Shown in pieces: positions 44,097 to 53,517 of a stretch of 64,000 nt of DNA. Positions within the stretch are counted from its first letter, which is position 1, and each line of letters opens with the position of its first letter. Both the position numbers and the translations under genes were made by a program. A model generated the notes under the pieces. The model saw only the letters and a program-made list of their open reading frames with translations, did no database searches and was not told where the DNA came from. The DNA is from an uncultured Prevotella sp. (GTDB lineage: Bacteria > Bacteroidota > Bacteroidia > Bacteroidales > Bacteroidaceae), in assembly GCA_905236755.1 (NCBI GenBank), contig CAJOCR010000010.1, positions 62,001 through 126,000 on the forward strand. The letters run 5' to 3'.

Positions 44097-44190
44097 AGAG
44101 CAGAGCAAAATTTATTTTGACTATGCCGAGACAAGAGATGGTTGGACAAAGTCAACGAATCTCGAAGTCTTGCGCAAGCCAAAGGCGTGC

Positions 44191-44218
44191 TAAATGATAA
44201 ATGATAAATGATAAACGA
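44191..44218. repeat. Heptamer array TAAATGA
   Basis: TAAATGA x3 then TAAACGA, the same heptamer as at 28347. Confidence 0.65.
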
Positions 44219-44365
44219 TAATGATAAAGCCCCATTCCAGCCTTCCCTCCAGAAGCCCCTTCCCAGCCTTCAATGGTCTTTACCCCCCCCTTCGGTTCCC
44301 CCGTCCCCGGGGGACAGGAACCTCCAGAGGGAAGGAGTCGTAAACAGACAAATACCTCCTGCTAA

Positions 44366-44440
44366 TATCTCTCCCCTCATGAGGGGAGTAAGGAGGGGTC
44401 TTAAATCTCTCCCCTCTGGAGGGGAGTTGGAGGGGTCTTT
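44366..44440. repeat. Two tandem C/G palindromic units
   Basis: Two ~37-bp copies, each with CTCTCCCCTC-NN-GAGGGGAG followed by GGAGGGGTCTT. They lie just 3' of the DUF5020 gene on the minus strand. Confidence 0.7.
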
Positions 44441-44453
44441 GGATAGGGCCTTT

Positions 44454-45200
44454 TTAGAAACTCCACTTAGCTGCAATAGTAGGAATAGCGTAGAACTTGT
44501 CGTTACGACCTGCCTCGTCGTAAACGAAGTTGTTGCTGAGTTCCACCTCGGTACCTAAGCTTAGATTAACGCCATCCATACCCTTGATGGTGTTGAGGTT
44601 AAACCAGAACTGAGGCTCTGAAAGGAAGATAAGCTTGCCACGAACATTTGGATTGCGCCACAAGTCAGCAAAGCCAGAAAAGGTGCAAAAACCATTAGCA
44701 AAAGTATGGCTCCACACACCAGTAAGCTGGAATCCGTGGAAAGCGTCAAGATTAGCATGAGCATTCTTGAAATAATACTTATACATTGTCTGCAAGCTAA
44801 AAGTGGTGCTAAAATCAGAGCTATGCCAGTTGTAAGCAGGACCTACGAGAACAGCGTGCTGGAAACGATTACCATTATACCAGCCTTCGGTTTCACCTGA
44901 TGTAACACCACCATTATACTCTATATGCGCAGCAAATCTTTTGTTCTTTGAAATATTGAATTCGCGGCTAATCTCCCAGTAAGCACCCATCATACCATCG
45001 CCATGATAATCAAGGTCGGTGAAGAAATAAGTACTACCCCACTTGTCGGCCTTAAACATCTCAACAGTAGTAGTAACCGACTGGCGATTAGTAAGTTCCT
45101 TGTAAAGAGAGTGACCTAAATCATAATGTAACTGAATGTTTTGAGCAGAGATGCTCACAAAAGCTGCCATGAGAATGGCGAGGGAAAAGATTCTTTTCAT
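44454..45200 (-). CDS. DUF5020-family outer-membrane beta-barrel protein
   Basis: 248 aa. Signal peptide (KRIFSLAILMAAFVSISAQ) then alternating beta-strands throughout with the usual C-terminal Phe (IPTIAAKWSF), the profile of a small outer-membrane barrel. Motifs HYDLGHSLYKE and STYFFTDLDYHGDG match the Bacteroidetes DUF5020 group, which resembles Tsx-type nucleoside channels. Transported compound unknown. It is monocistronic with a TATCTTTG box ~31 bp upstream and is divergent from trmD. Confidence 0.8.
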   Translation of the reverse strand: MKRIFSLAILMAAFVSISAQNIQLHYDLGHSLYKELTNRQSVTTTVEMFKADKWGSTYFFTDLDYHGDGMMGAYWEISREFNISKNKRFAAHIEYNGGVTSGETEGWYNGNRFQHAVLVGPAYNWHSSDFSTTFSLQTMYKYYFKNAHANLDAFHGFQLTGVWSHTFANGFCTFSGFADLWRNPNVRGKLIFLSEPQFWFNLNTIKGMDGVNLSLGTEVELSNNFVYDEAGRNDKFYAIPTIAAKWSF

Positions 45201-45230
45201 AAATGTTTATACTGTGATTAAAGTTGCGTG

Positions 45231-45238
45231 CAAAGATA
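45231..45238 (-). promoter_or_regulatory. -7 element for the DUF5020 gene
   Basis: TATCTTTG on the minus strand, 31 bp before the ATG at 45200. Confidence 0.5.
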
Positions 45239-45281
45239 CAAAAAAATATTAAAGATAATTTATGAATTGTGAATAATTTAC

Positions 45282-45289
45282 TACCTTTG
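45282..45289 (+). promoter_or_regulatory. -7 element placed for a near-leaderless trmD transcript
   Basis: TACCTTTG ends 5 nt before the trmD ATG at 45295, so the transcript would start at or within about 2 nt of the start codon. Confidence 0.5.
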
Positions 45290-45294
45290 CACCT

Positions 45295-45969
45295 ATGAGA
45301 ATAGATATTATTTCCGTTTTACCTGAAATGCTGGAAGGATTTGTTCATGAATCAATCCTTGCCAGAGCAGAAAAGAAGGGACTGGCTGAAATACGACTTC
45401 ATAACCTTCGCGACTACTCGCTGGACAAATGGCGTCGTGTTGACGACTATCCATACGGAGGAAGTGCTGGTATGGTTATGCAATGCGAGCCTATTGACAG
45501 ATGTATTTCTGCCCTTAAGGCCGAACGCGACTACGACGAGGTGATTTACACCAGTCCTGACGGCGAACAGTTCAATCAGGGTATGGCTAACGAGCTTAGC
45601 ATGAAAGGCAACCTGATAATTCTTTGCGGACACTATAAAGGAATTGACCAGCGTGTGAGAGACCATCTCATCACTAAGGAGATAAGTATGGGCGACTTCG
45701 TGCTTACAGGTGGCGAGCTGCCTGCTGCCACTATTGCCGACGCTATCGTGCGTGTTATTCCTGGTGTGCTGAACGATGAGCAGAGTGCCCTCAGCGACAG
45801 TTTCCAAGACAATCTGTTGGCTGCACCAATATATACACGTCCTTCAGACTATAAGGGATGGAAAGTACCCGAGATTCTTCTCAGTGGCAACGAGGCAAAG
45901 ATTCGTCAATGGGAAATGGATCAGGCTATTGCTCACACCAAGAAGCTAAGACCCGATTTATTGAAGTAA
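45295..45969 (+). CDS. trmD: tRNA (guanine37-N1)-methyltransferase
   Basis: 224 aa SPOUT methyltransferase. The start [12 protein letters not shown] is fixed by the family. Knot motifs: [47 protein letters not shown], and [20 protein letters not shown]. Methylates G37 of tRNAs with SAM to prevent frameshifting. Unusually for the gene it is not in an rpsP-rimM-trmD-rplS operon here. The -7 box lies 5 nt before the ATG, implying a very short or absent leader. Confidence 0.96.
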   Translation: MRIDIISVLPEMLEGFVHESILARAEKKGLAEIRLHNLRDYSLDKWRRVDDYPYGGSAGMVMQCEPIDRCISALKAERDYDEVIYTSPDGEQFNQGMANELSMKGNLIILCGHYKGIDQRVRDHLITKEISMGDFVLTGGELPAATIADAIVRVIPGVLNDEQSALSDSFQDNLLAAPIYTRPSDYKGWKVPEILLSGNEAKIRQWEMDQAIAHTKKLRPDLLK

Positions 45970-46047
45970 GCTTATAGTTTTTAAGTATATAAGTTGGTGA
46001 GTTTTTTAAGTTTTATCTCATTAACTCACAAACTAAAAACTCACAAA
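45970..46047. repeat. Short-period repeat between trmD and patatin
   Basis: ACTCACAAACTAAAAACTCACAAACTAAAGAACTAAAGAACTCA (period 7-8) extends into the patatin 3' end. GTGAGTTTTTTAAG upstream can pair with it, forming a hairpin shared by the two convergent genes. A related sequence is at 1471-1493. Confidence 0.5.
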
Positions 46048-46905
46048 CTAAAGAACTAAAGAACTCATATATTTCTTACAGAAGGTTTCGCCAAGTGCGA
46101 GACCTTCTTCGTATAGGCGTTCTAACTTAACTACATCGCGAGTCATACGTCCCACTTCAAGAGGGCGCTCCGGACGAATACAGATAATCTTTCCCGCCTC
46201 TTCCAAATCGTCGATGAGCTGCAGTTGCTGATTATACACCTCGTGACGGCGACTCAACACCACTCGCAAACGAGGATAGTTCTTATATATAAGGTTAGAC
46301 TCCTTACGGTCTTTAGAATCGTCGCGCCATCCCTTGTTTCGTGTGAGCACAACAACATTAGTAAGATGTCCCTTTTCTATTGATCGCAAAACAGGAATAC
46401 TGTCAACAATACCACCATCGAGCATAGGAACACCGTCGATATTCACTATCTTGCTTACGTAAGGAAGACTTGACGAGGCTCTTACCATATCGAGAGCCCG
46501 CTGACGATCAGACGTTTCCTGCAAGTATTCAGCTCCGCCTGTGAGACAGTTTGTTGCCACACACTCAAAGGTAGAAGAATACTTGAAATAAGTATCGAAA
46601 TCGTATGGCAGCAGTTTATTAGGAAACGTATCGTAGAGAAGCTTCTGGTCGAAGATGCAGCCCTGAGTAACCAAATGGCGCAAACCAATATAGTCATACT
46701 TAGACAGATAATCGATATTTGAAATACGGGCTCTGCGAGGCTGACGACTGATATACGACATTGCGTTGCATGCTCCAGCCGAAACACCAACAACATAAGG
46801 GAAATACAAATTGTACTTCATAAAAGCGTCGAGAACACCACTGGTAAATACCCCACGCATGCCGCCTCCTTCAAGCACTAAACCTGTATTTTTATCTATC
46901 TTCAT
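46048..46905 (-). CDS. Patatin-like phospholipase
   Basis: 285 aa from ATG 46905 (MKIDKNTGLVLEGGGMRG); the track start (46914) is a TTG. The oxyanion loop is GLVLEGGGMRGVFTSGVLDA, the nucleophile Ser is in VVGVSAGACNA, and the catalytic Asp is in MLDGGIVDSIP. A Ser-Asp dyad lipid acyl hydrolase of the RssA/YjjU type; substrate unknown. No signal peptide. A TACTTTTG box at 46970-46963 may be its promoter. Confidence 0.9.
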   Translation of the reverse strand: MKIDKNTGLVLEGGGMRGVFTSGVLDAFMKYNLYFPYVVGVSAGACNAMSYISRQPRRARISNIDYLSKYDYIGLRHLVTQGCIFDQKLLYDTFPNKLLPYDFDTYFKYSSTFECVATNCLTGGAEYLQETSDRQRALDMVRASSSLPYVSKIVNIDGVPMLDGGIVDSIPVLRSIEKGHLTNVVVLTRNKGWRDDSKDRKESNLIYKNYPRLRVVLSRRHEVYNQQLQLIDDLEEAGKIICIRPERPLEVGRMTRDVVKLERLYEEGLALGETFCKKYMSSLVL

Positions 46906-46962
46906 AAGCCACAAGCTCTATTAAAGTTTTATAATTTTGAAAGAATTATCCATTTTCCGATA

Positions 46963-47001
46963 CAAAAGTAACACTTTTTCTGCAAAAATTATGTAACTTT
47001 G
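46963..47001. promoter_or_regulatory. Divergent -7 elements for patatin (-) and M24 peptidase (+)
   Basis: Minus-strand TACTTTTG (46970-46963) and plus-strand TAACTTTG (46994-47001). Neither has a clear -33 at standard spacing. Confidence 0.5.
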
Positions 47002-47026
47002 CAATCAATTAAAGTAAAAAAGCAAA

Positions 47027-48433
47027 ATGTTTAAAAAAGAAACATATATAACCCGTCGTAACGAGTTAAAAAAACTTGTTGGTGAGGGAATCATCATACT
47101 CTTTGGAAACAACGAATCACCAGCTAACGGACCATACAACGGCTATGATCCTTTCCGTCAGGACTCTACATTCCTATACTATTTCGGAATACAACGAGAC
47201 GGTCTTGTGGGTGTTATCGACATTGACAACAACAAAGAAACACTCATTGGAAACGACATCGACATCGAAGACATAGTATGGTTTGGTTCTGTTGACAGCG
47301 TGAAATGCCTTGCAGAAAGTGTGGGCGTAGAAAACACAGCTCCAATGAAGCAGTTGCAGCTGGTATGCAACGATGCCCTACGCAACAAACGCAAGATTCA
47401 TTTCCTGCCACCTTACCGCTTCGACATCAAGCTGCAGATATTCGACCTCTTGGGCATTCACCCAAGTCAGCAGAAAGACTCAGCATCCATGCAGCTCATC
47501 AAGGCAGTAGTAAAGATGCGCTCAACAAAGAGCGAGGAAGAAATTGAAGAACTGGAGCGTGCATCTGTCATTGGATACAAAATGCACACTACAGCTATGC
47601 GCCTGACAAAACCAGGGCTCACCGAGAAATACATTGCTTCACAGGTAGAGAGCGTTGCCAAGAGTTTAGGTTCGATGGTTAGTTTCCCTACTATATTCAC
47701 CCAGCATGGCGAGATAATGCACGGTGCACCATCATTAAACACACTGAAAGACGGCCGATTGGTTCTTTGTGATGCAGGTGGCGAGACAGTGAACAACTAC
47801 TGCTCTGACCACACACGAACATACCCAGTAAACGGAAAGTTCACACAGCGCCAGCTCGACATATACAGCGTTGTAGAAGAATGTCACGATATGGTATTAG
47901 ACCTTGCTAAGCCAGGAGTAAAATATGCTGATGTACACTTCGCTGTATGCAAGAACATCTTTAACAGAATGAAAGAACTGGGACTTGCCAAAGGCGATAC
48001 CGAAGAGGCTGTTCGCAACGGAGCACACGCTATGTTCCTGCCACACGGACTCGGCCACATGATGGGTATGGACGTTCACGATATGGAGAACCTTGACCAG
48101 ATAAACGTAGGTTTTGATGAAGAAACCCGTCCTAACCTCGAACAGTTTGGAACAAACTGCCTGAGAATGGGACGCCGTCTGGAAGAAGGATTTGTGGTTA
48201 CCGATGAACCAGGCATATACTTTATTCCTGCCCTTATCGACGAATGGAAAGCCAACAAGCATTGTGCCGACTTCCTGTGCTTCGACGAACTGGAGAAATA
48301 CAAGGATTTTGGTGGCATACGCATAGAAGACGACATACTCATAACCAAAGACGGTTGTCGCTTCATTGGCAAGGACAGAATACCATATCATCCAAAAGAC
48401 ATAGAAGAGTTCATGCAGAGCTCACAACAATAA
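47027..48433 (+). CDS. Xaa-Pro aminopeptidase (M24 family)
   Basis: 468 aa cytoplasmic aminopeptidase P. N-terminal creatinase-like domain (~1-150, IILFGNNESPANGPYNGYDP), then the pita-bread catalytic domain. Metal ligands: Asp in LCDAGGETVNNYCSDHTRT, His in FLPHGLGHMMGMDVHD, Glu in VVTDEPGIYF and Glu in GGIRIEDDILI. Removes N-terminal residues that precede proline. Followed 36 bp downstream by an exported C1 aminopeptidase gene, a likely co-transcribed peptidase pair. Confidence 0.93.
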   Translation: MFKKETYITRRNELKKLVGEGIIILFGNNESPANGPYNGYDPFRQDSTFLYYFGIQRDGLVGVIDIDNNKETLIGNDIDIEDIVWFGSVDSVKCLAESVGVENTAPMKQLQLVCNDALRNKRKIHFLPPYRFDIKLQIFDLLGIHPSQQKDSASMQLIKAVVKMRSTKSEEEIEELERASVIGYKMHTTAMRLTKPGLTEKYIASQVESVAKSLGSMVSFPTIFTQHGEIMHGAPSLNTLKDGRLVLCDAGGETVNNYCSDHTRTYPVNGKFTQRQLDIYSVVEECHDMVLDLAKPGVKYADVHFAVCKNIFNRMKELGLAKGDTEEAVRNGAHAMFLPHGLGHMMGMDVHDMENLDQINVGFDEETRPNLEQFGTNCLRMGRRLEEGFVVTDEPGIYFIPALIDEWKANKHCADFLCFDELEKYKDFGGIRIEDDILITKDGCRFIGKDRIPYHPKDIEEFMQSSQQ

Positions 48434-48469
48434 TACGAGAAAGAATCACATAATTAAATAAATAGAGAA

Positions 48470-49678
48470 ATGAGAAAACTTTTAGTAGCAGCACTTCTTG
48501 CTTTTGTGGCAACAGGTGTAAATGCACAAGACAAGAATGCTGAGAAAAAGGCAAACCCAAACAAGCCTGTTTTCACAGTTGTAAAGGAAAACCCTATTAC
48601 AAGTATTAAAAACCAGAGTCGTAGTGGTACCTGCTGGGACTACTCTACCCTTAGTTTCTTTGAGTGTGAAATTCTAAAGGCAACAGGCAAAACCTATGAT
48701 CTTTGCGAAAGCTTTGTAGCCAACAAGACATATATGGATCGTGCTATTCAGGTTGTACGCCTGCACGGCGATTGCCAGTTTGCACAGGGTGGTAGCGCTT
48801 ACGACCCATTGTACGTATTGCAGAACTACGGTATCTGCCCTGAGGATGCAATGCCATTCCCAGGCAGTCTTTACGGTGACTCATTAAACAACTTCAACGA
48901 GTTCTTCGAGATTATGACTCCTTACGTTACAACAATAGCACGCAGCAACGCTAAGAAGATTTCTAACCAGTGGAAGGTGGGACTTCAGGGCATTCTCGAT
49001 GCATACCTCGGCAAGTGCCCAGAGAAGTTCACATACCAGGGCAAGCAGTACACTCCAAAGTCATTTGCAGCAAGCTTAGGTTTGAACTTCGATGACTATG
49101 TAAGCTTCACCAGCTACACACACCATCCATTCTGGCAGGGTTTTGCTGTAGAAGTACAAGACAACTGGCGCAACCCACTTTCATGGAACGTGCCAATCGA
49201 ATATCTCGAGAAGATTATCGACAACGCCATCATGAACGGCTACACAGTAGCTTGGGGTGGCGACGTATCTGAAGACGGCTTCACACGTTCAGGTCTTGCT
49301 TACGCATACGACACAAAGAAAGTTCCATCACTCGCAGGTAGCGATATGGCTCATTGGTTGAAGCTCACTAAGACAGAGAAGAAGAACATGATCGACTCAC
49401 TTGGTTGCAGAGCACCAGAGATTGTTCCTACACAGAAGCTTCGCCAGGAGCGTTACGACAACTGGGAGCTCACCGACGACCACGGTATGCTTATCTACGG
49501 TATTGCAAAAGACCAGTACGGTAAGGAATACTACATGGTTAAGAACTCATGGGGCGAGACAGGCGACTACAAGGGTATTTGGTACATGACCAAAAACTTC
49601 ATCGTTGCTAACACAATGGACTTCATGGTTAACAAGAATGCTCTTCCAAAAGATGTACGCAAGAAACTGAAACTGTAA
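48470..49678 (+). CDS. Exported C1-family aminopeptidase (PepC/bleomycin hydrolase type)
   Basis: 402 aa. Signal peptide (LLVAALLAFVATGVNAQ) unlike cytosolic PepC. Catalytic Cys in QSRSGTCWDYSTLSFFECE, His in LTDDHGMLIYGIAKD, Asn in YYMVKNSWGETGDYKG; the oxyanion Gln precedes the Cys. Prevotella and Bacteroides export such enzymes to the periplasm to use peptides as a carbon and nitrogen source. Ends with a strong terminator. Confidence 0.92.
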   Translation: MRKLLVAALLAFVATGVNAQDKNAEKKANPNKPVFTVVKENPITSIKNQSRSGTCWDYSTLSFFECEILKATGKTYDLCESFVANKTYMDRAIQVVRLHGDCQFAQGGSAYDPLYVLQNYGICPEDAMPFPGSLYGDSLNNFNEFFEIMTPYVTTIARSNAKKISNQWKVGLQGILDAYLGKCPEKFTYQGKQYTPKSFAASLGLNFDDYVSFTSYTHHPFWQGFAVEVQDNWRNPLSWNVPIEYLEKIIDNAIMNGYTVAWGGDVSEDGFTRSGLAYAYDTKKVPSLAGSDMAHWLKLTKTEKKNMIDSLGCRAPEIVPTQKLRQERYDNWELTDDHGMLIYGIAKDQYGKEYYMVKNSWGETGDYKGIWYMTKNFIVANTMDFMVNKNALPKDVRKKLKL

Positions 49679-49710
49679 GCTACACAGAACATTAAAACAT
49701 ATAAAATAAT

Positions 49711-49750
49711 AGCAGATAGTGATTTTTTTTTCGCTATCTGCTTTTTTTTT
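49711..49750 (+). terminator. Terminator of the peptidase pair
   Basis: AGCAGATAGTGA (49711-49722) pairs with TCGCTATCTGCT (49731-49742, one G.U), followed by nine T. Confidence 0.92.
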
Positions 49751-49762
49751 GTTTTTATTTTG

Positions 49763-49770
49763 TAACTTTG
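49763..49770 (+). promoter_or_regulatory. -7 element for recJ-recQ
   Basis: TAACTTTG just after the terminator; leader of ~83 nt to recJ, which contains a 20-codon ORF (49782-49844). Confidence 0.55.
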
Positions 49771-49781
49771 AACTCGGATAA

Positions 49782-49844
49782 ATGTTTAATAGCATGAAAT
49801 ATCCACATACCGCTCAACCCAGCGGACCTACCACAGAAGAATAA
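49782..49844 (+). CDS. Possible leader peptide upstream of recJ
   Basis: ATG to TAA, 20 codons (MFNSMKYPHTAQPSGPTTEE), located between the -7 box and recJ and ending 13 bp before its ATG. It may be a translated leader or chance; no stalling motif is evident. Confidence 0.2.
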   Translation: MFNSMKYPHTAQPSGPTTEE

Positions 49845-49857
49845 AAAAAAGACATAA

Positions 49858-51582
49858 ATGCATTTTAAATGGAATTACGAACCTCCTACATCGAAAGAGA
49901 TAGCGGAAGCTAAGGAACTGGGCGACAAACTCAGTATAAGTCCTATTCTGGCTCAACTTCTCATAAAAAGAGGTATTTCCACAGAATCAGGTGCAAAGCG
50001 CTTCTTTCGTCCGCAGTTAGCCGATCTCATTAATCCATTCCTAATGAAGGACATGGATATTGCTGTAGATCGTCTAAACGATGCTATGGGAAGAAAAGAG
50101 CGTATACTGGTATATGGAGACTACGATGTAGATGGGTGTACAGCCGTGGCACTGGTATTTAAGTTTCTACAGCAGTTCTACTCCAATATCGACTACTACA
50201 TTCCCGACCGCTACGAAGAAGGTTACGGAGTTAGCAAGAAAGGTATTGACTACGCCAAAGAAACAGGTGTAAAGCTCATCATAATACTCGATTGCGGCAT
50301 CAAGGCAATAGAAGAAATTGCATATGCAAAGAGTCTCGGTATCGACTTTATCATATGCGACCATCACGTTCCAGACGAAGTGATGCCAGAAGCTGTTGCC
50401 ATTCTTAATCCAAAGAGAGAAGACGACTCATTCCCCTTCAAGCATTTATGTGGATGTGGAGTTGGATTTAAGTTCATGCAAGCATGGGCAAAAAACAATG
50501 GTATTCCTTTTGCCAATCTTATCCCCCTACTCGACTTTTGCGCTGTGGCCATTGCTGCCGATATTGTACCAGTTGTTGACGAGAACCGCATTCTCGCCTT
50601 CCACGGATTAAAACAGCTGAACCAAAACCCAAGCACTGGTCTGAAGGCAATCATTGATGTATGCGGACTTAACGGCAGAGATATTGCCATGAGCGATATC
50701 ATATTCAAGATTGGTCCACGTATCAATGCCTCTGGCCGTATTGAGAACGGAAAAGAGAGCGTTGACTTGCTTGTTGAGAAAGACTATAGCACAGCCTTGA
50801 AAATGTCGAAGCATATCGACGAATACAACGAGCAACGCAAAGACATCGACAAGCAGATGACAGAAGAGGCCAACCAGATTGTGTCAAAGCTGGAAAGTCA
50901 GAAACACCATTCTTCCATTGTTCTATATGATGAGAACTGGAAGAAAGGCGTTATTGGTATTGTAGCATCACGATTGACAGAAATTTATTTCCGTCCTACT
51001 ATCGTTCTTACACGCGATGGCGATTTGGCAACAGGAAGTGCCCGAAGCATAACAGGCTTCGACATCTATGCTGCTATAAAATCATGTAGAGACCTGCTGC
51101 TGAACTTTGGCGGACACACCTATGCTGCAGGACTTACACTTAAATGGGATTCAATTCCTGAGTTCCGCAGTCGTTTCCAGAAATATGTGGAAGAACATAT
51201 TCAGCCTGAGTTAACAGAGGCAATGCTTGACATTGATGCACAGATAGACTTCAAAGACATTACCAAGCGCTTGCATAATGATCTTAAACGCTTTGCGCCA
51301 TTTGGTCCTTGTAACCCCAAACCAGTTTTCTGCACCAAGAACGTATATGACTATGGTACAAGTAAGGTTGTAGGACGCGAACAAGAACATATCAAACTTG
51401 AACTTGTTGATTCAAATTCAAGCGACGTGGTAAACGGCATTGCCTTCGGACAGAGTGCTTCGGCAAGATACATAAAGAGCAAACGCGCCTTTGATATTGC
51501 CTACACCATTGAGGACAATATTTTTAAACGCAATCAAGTGCAATTACAGATAGAAGATATACGACCAGAAGACGAGAAATAA
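49858..51582 (+). CDS. recJ: Single-stranded-DNA-specific exonuclease RecJ
   Basis: 574 aa DHH/DHHA1 nuclease. VYGDYDVDGCTAVAL, IILDCGIKAIEE and FIICDHHVPDE are the metal-binding DHH motifs; RINASGRIENGKESVDLL and NFGGHTYAAGLTLK (GGH motif) follow; the C-terminal ~110 residues form the OB-like domain. 5'-3' exonuclease for recombination and mismatch or base repair. Followed 27 bp downstream by recQ, the helicase that works with it, an operon seen in other Bacteroidetes. Confidence 0.96.
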   Translation: MHFKWNYEPPTSKEIAEAKELGDKLSISPILAQLLIKRGISTESGAKRFFRPQLADLINPFLMKDMDIAVDRLNDAMGRKERILVYGDYDVDGCTAVALVFKFLQQFYSNIDYYIPDRYEEGYGVSKKGIDYAKETGVKLIIILDCGIKAIEEIAYAKSLGIDFIICDHHVPDEVMPEAVAILNPKREDDSFPFKHLCGCGVGFKFMQAWAKNNGIPFANLIPLLDFCAVAIAADIVPVVDENRILAFHGLKQLNQNPSTGLKAIIDVCGLNGRDIAMSDIIFKIGPRINASGRIENGKESVDLLVEKDYSTALKMSKHIDEYNEQRKDIDKQMTEEANQIVSKLESQKHHSSIVLYDENWKKGVIGIVASRLTEIYFRPTIVLTRDGDLATGSARSITGFDIYAAIKSCRDLLLNFGGHTYAAGLTLKWDSIPEFRSRFQKYVEEHIQPELTEAMLDIDAQIDFKDITKRLHNDLKRFAPFGPCNPKPVFCTKNVYDYGTSKVVGREQEHIKLELVDSNSSDVVNGIAFGQSASARYIKSKRAFDIAYTIEDNIFKRNQVQLQIEDIRPEDEK

Positions 51583-51609
51583 CATATTGTTTTGACTATC
51601 AGCAGATAG

Positions 51610-53517
51610 ATGGAAGAATATAAAAGCATACTTCAAAAATATTGGGGGTATCCTGACTTTCGTGGCATTCAAAAAGAAATTATAGAATCCATTGGCAAAG
51701 GTCAGGATACTCTTGGTTTAATGCCTACTGGTGGTGGAAAAAGTATCACCTTCCAAGTACCAGCATTAGCATTAGAAGGAGTTTGTATTGTTATTACTCC
51801 ACTTATAGCCCTGATGAAAGATCAGGTTGATCACCTGAGAGAACGACACATCAGCGCCGACGCAATATATTCAGGTATGACAAGAACTGAGATTATAAAG
51901 GTTCTTGAAAATGCTATCTTTGGTGGTGTGAAGATTCTGTATGTTTCGCCCGAACGTCTTTCTTCAGACCTCTTTCTACAAAAACTGTCACGAATAAAAG
52001 TTAGCTTCATAACCATAGACGAAGCTCACTGTATAAGTCAATGGGGATACGACTTCCGTCCATCGTATCTGGAAATAGCAAATATAAGAAAGATAAAGCC
52101 AGAGTGCCCTATCCTTGCACTTACAGCAACAGCTACACCAAAGGTTGTTGACGACATTCAAGAAAAACTGGAATTCAAGAAAAAGAATGTCTTCAAGATG
52201 AGCTTTGAGCGCAAGAACCTTGCCTATGTAGTGAGATTTGCAAAAGACAAGGATTCTGAACTCATACATATCTTAAACTCTGTAGAAGGATGCTCTATTG
52301 TGTACGTGCGAAGCAGAAAACGTGCAAAGGATATTGCTCTGTTGCTGCAATCAAACAATATCAACGCAACATTCTACCATGCCGGATTAGACCACTACAC
52401 AAAGAACATTCGACAAAAAGCATGGCAAAACGATGAACAAAGAGTAATGGTTGCCACAAATGCCTTTGGTATGGGCATTGACAAACCACAGGTAAGAACT
52501 GTTGTACACTATGATTGTCCAGATTCTTTGGAAGCCTACTTCCAGGAAGCAGGAAGAGCAGGACGCGACGGCAAGAAAGCTTATGCCGTCATGCTATACA
52601 ATAACAACGACGAGCATAAACTAATAAAAAGAATTGCTGATAACTTCCCACCAAAGGAATATATAAAAGAAGTGTATGACCATCTTGCATATTTCTTCCA
52701 AATAGGATACGCAAGCGGTTTGGGGCATACCTTCACGTTTGATATAGGTAAGTTCTGCACTGCATTTCATCATTTCCCAATACAGGTAGATGCAGCACTT
52801 CATATCCTCGACAGAGCTGGATACATTCACTACGAAATGGATCCAGACGGCAAGGCGCGCCTGCATTTTCTGTTAGGACGAAACGATTTATATAAGCTTC
52901 AGGAACTAAATGGCATAGAGGAAAGTGTTTTAGAGGTGTTGTTGCGCACTTACACAGGACTCTTTGCCGACTACGTATTTATTGACGAAACATACATAGC
53001 AGAGAAGGCAGGTGTCAGCAAACAACAAGTGTATAACACTCTTAAAAGTTTCTCACAAAGAAAGATCGTACACTTCATTCCGCAAACAAAAACACCGTAT
53101 ATCACATACAGACGCAATAGAATAGACGGCAAAGACATTGCGCTTACTAAAGAGATTTACGAAGAACGAATGAAAGAGTTCGAAAGACGCATTAAAACAG
53201 TTATAATTTATGCAAACAACAATAGTGTTTGCAGGTCGCGTCAGCTACTCTACTATTTCGGTGAAGAGAAAACAAAAAACTGCGGTCATTGCGATGTATG
53301 CCTGGAACATCAGACAAACCAAGATTCAAAGAGCAGAATAGATTCGGCAAAAGAAACTATTCTCGCATTTCTTGCCGACAAGAAGAAACACCATATCACA
53401 GAATTAAAATCGCTGCAAATTCCAGAAAGAAAGCTTGAAACAACATTGCACCAACTTATCAACGAAGAAATTATTCAAATGGATGGTTCAAACATTTTTT
53501 TGATGGACAAAAAATAA
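51610..53517 (+). CDS. recQ: ATP-dependent DNA helicase RecQ
   Basis: 635 aa. Superfamily 2 helicase motifs: FRGIQKEII (motif 0), LMPTGGGKSITFQ (Walker A), TIDEAHCISQWGYDFRP (DEAH plus the RecQ aromatic loop), ALTATATP, and AFGMGIDKPQVRTVVHYDCPDS, QEAGRAGRDG. Zinc site CGHCDVCLEH after a winged helix. The C-terminal ~90 residues (AKETILAFLADKKKHHI) look like a degenerate helical domain rather than a standard HRDC. Unwinds 3'-tailed DNA to feed RecJ, encoded just upstream. Confidence 0.95.
   Translation: MEEYKSILQKYWGYPDFRGIQKEIIESIGKGQDTLGLMPTGGGKSITFQVPALALEGVCIVITPLIALMKDQVDHLRERHISADAIYSGMTRTEIIKVLENAIFGGVKILYVSPERLSSDLFLQKLSRIKVSFITIDEAHCISQWGYDFRPSYLEIANIRKIKPECPILALTATATPKVVDDIQEKLEFKKKNVFKMSFERKNLAYVVRFAKDKDSELIHILNSVEGCSIVYVRSRKRAKDIALLLQSNNINATFYHAGLDHYTKNIRQKAWQNDEQRVMVATNAFGMGIDKPQVRTVVHYDCPDSLEAYFQEAGRAGRDGKKAYAVMLYNNNDEHKLIKRIADNFPPKEYIKEVYDHLAYFFQIGYASGLGHTFTFDIGKFCTAFHHFPIQVDAALHILDRAGYIHYEMDPDGKARLHFLLGRNDLYKLQELNGIEESVLEVLLRTYTGLFADYVFIDETYIAEKAGVSKQQVYNTLKSFSQRKIVHFIPQTKTPYITYRRNRIDGKDIALTKEIYEERMKEFERRIKTVIIYANNNSVCRSRQLLYYFGEEKTKNCGHCDVCLEHQTNQDSKSRIDSAKETILAFLADKKKHHITELKSLQIPERKLETTLHQLINEEIIQMDGSNIFLMDKK

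Larger units (their letters stand above)
43744..44453. other. 710-bp repeat cluster without a confident gene
   Basis: Holds, in order: a 153-bp palindrome with heptamer arms (43768-43920), an orphan promoter (43989-44023), an 11-bp phased array (44031-44096), a heptamer array (44191-44218), a C/G-rich inverted repeat (CCTTCCCTC...GAGGGAAGG) and two tandem ~37-bp palindromic units (44366-44440). Track ORFs here (43985, 44208, 44270) run through repeats and are rejected. Confidence 0.7.

Noticed and set aside
44123-44197. 24-codon ORF MPRQEMVGQSQRISKSCASQ...
   Set aside because: Follows an orphan promoter, but stops inside the heptamer array and shows no protein-like constraint; probably part of a dispersed repeat.
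44208-44558. 116-aa ORF in the repeat cluster
   Set aside because: It translates C/G palindromes (PPPSVPPSPGD) and runs into the antisense of the DUF5020 gene.
45970-46047. Possible tRNA or other structured RNA in short gaps
   Set aside because: No cloverleaf, no CCA-adjacent T-arm; only period-7/8 repeats seen here, and no tRNA was recognised elsewhere in the window.
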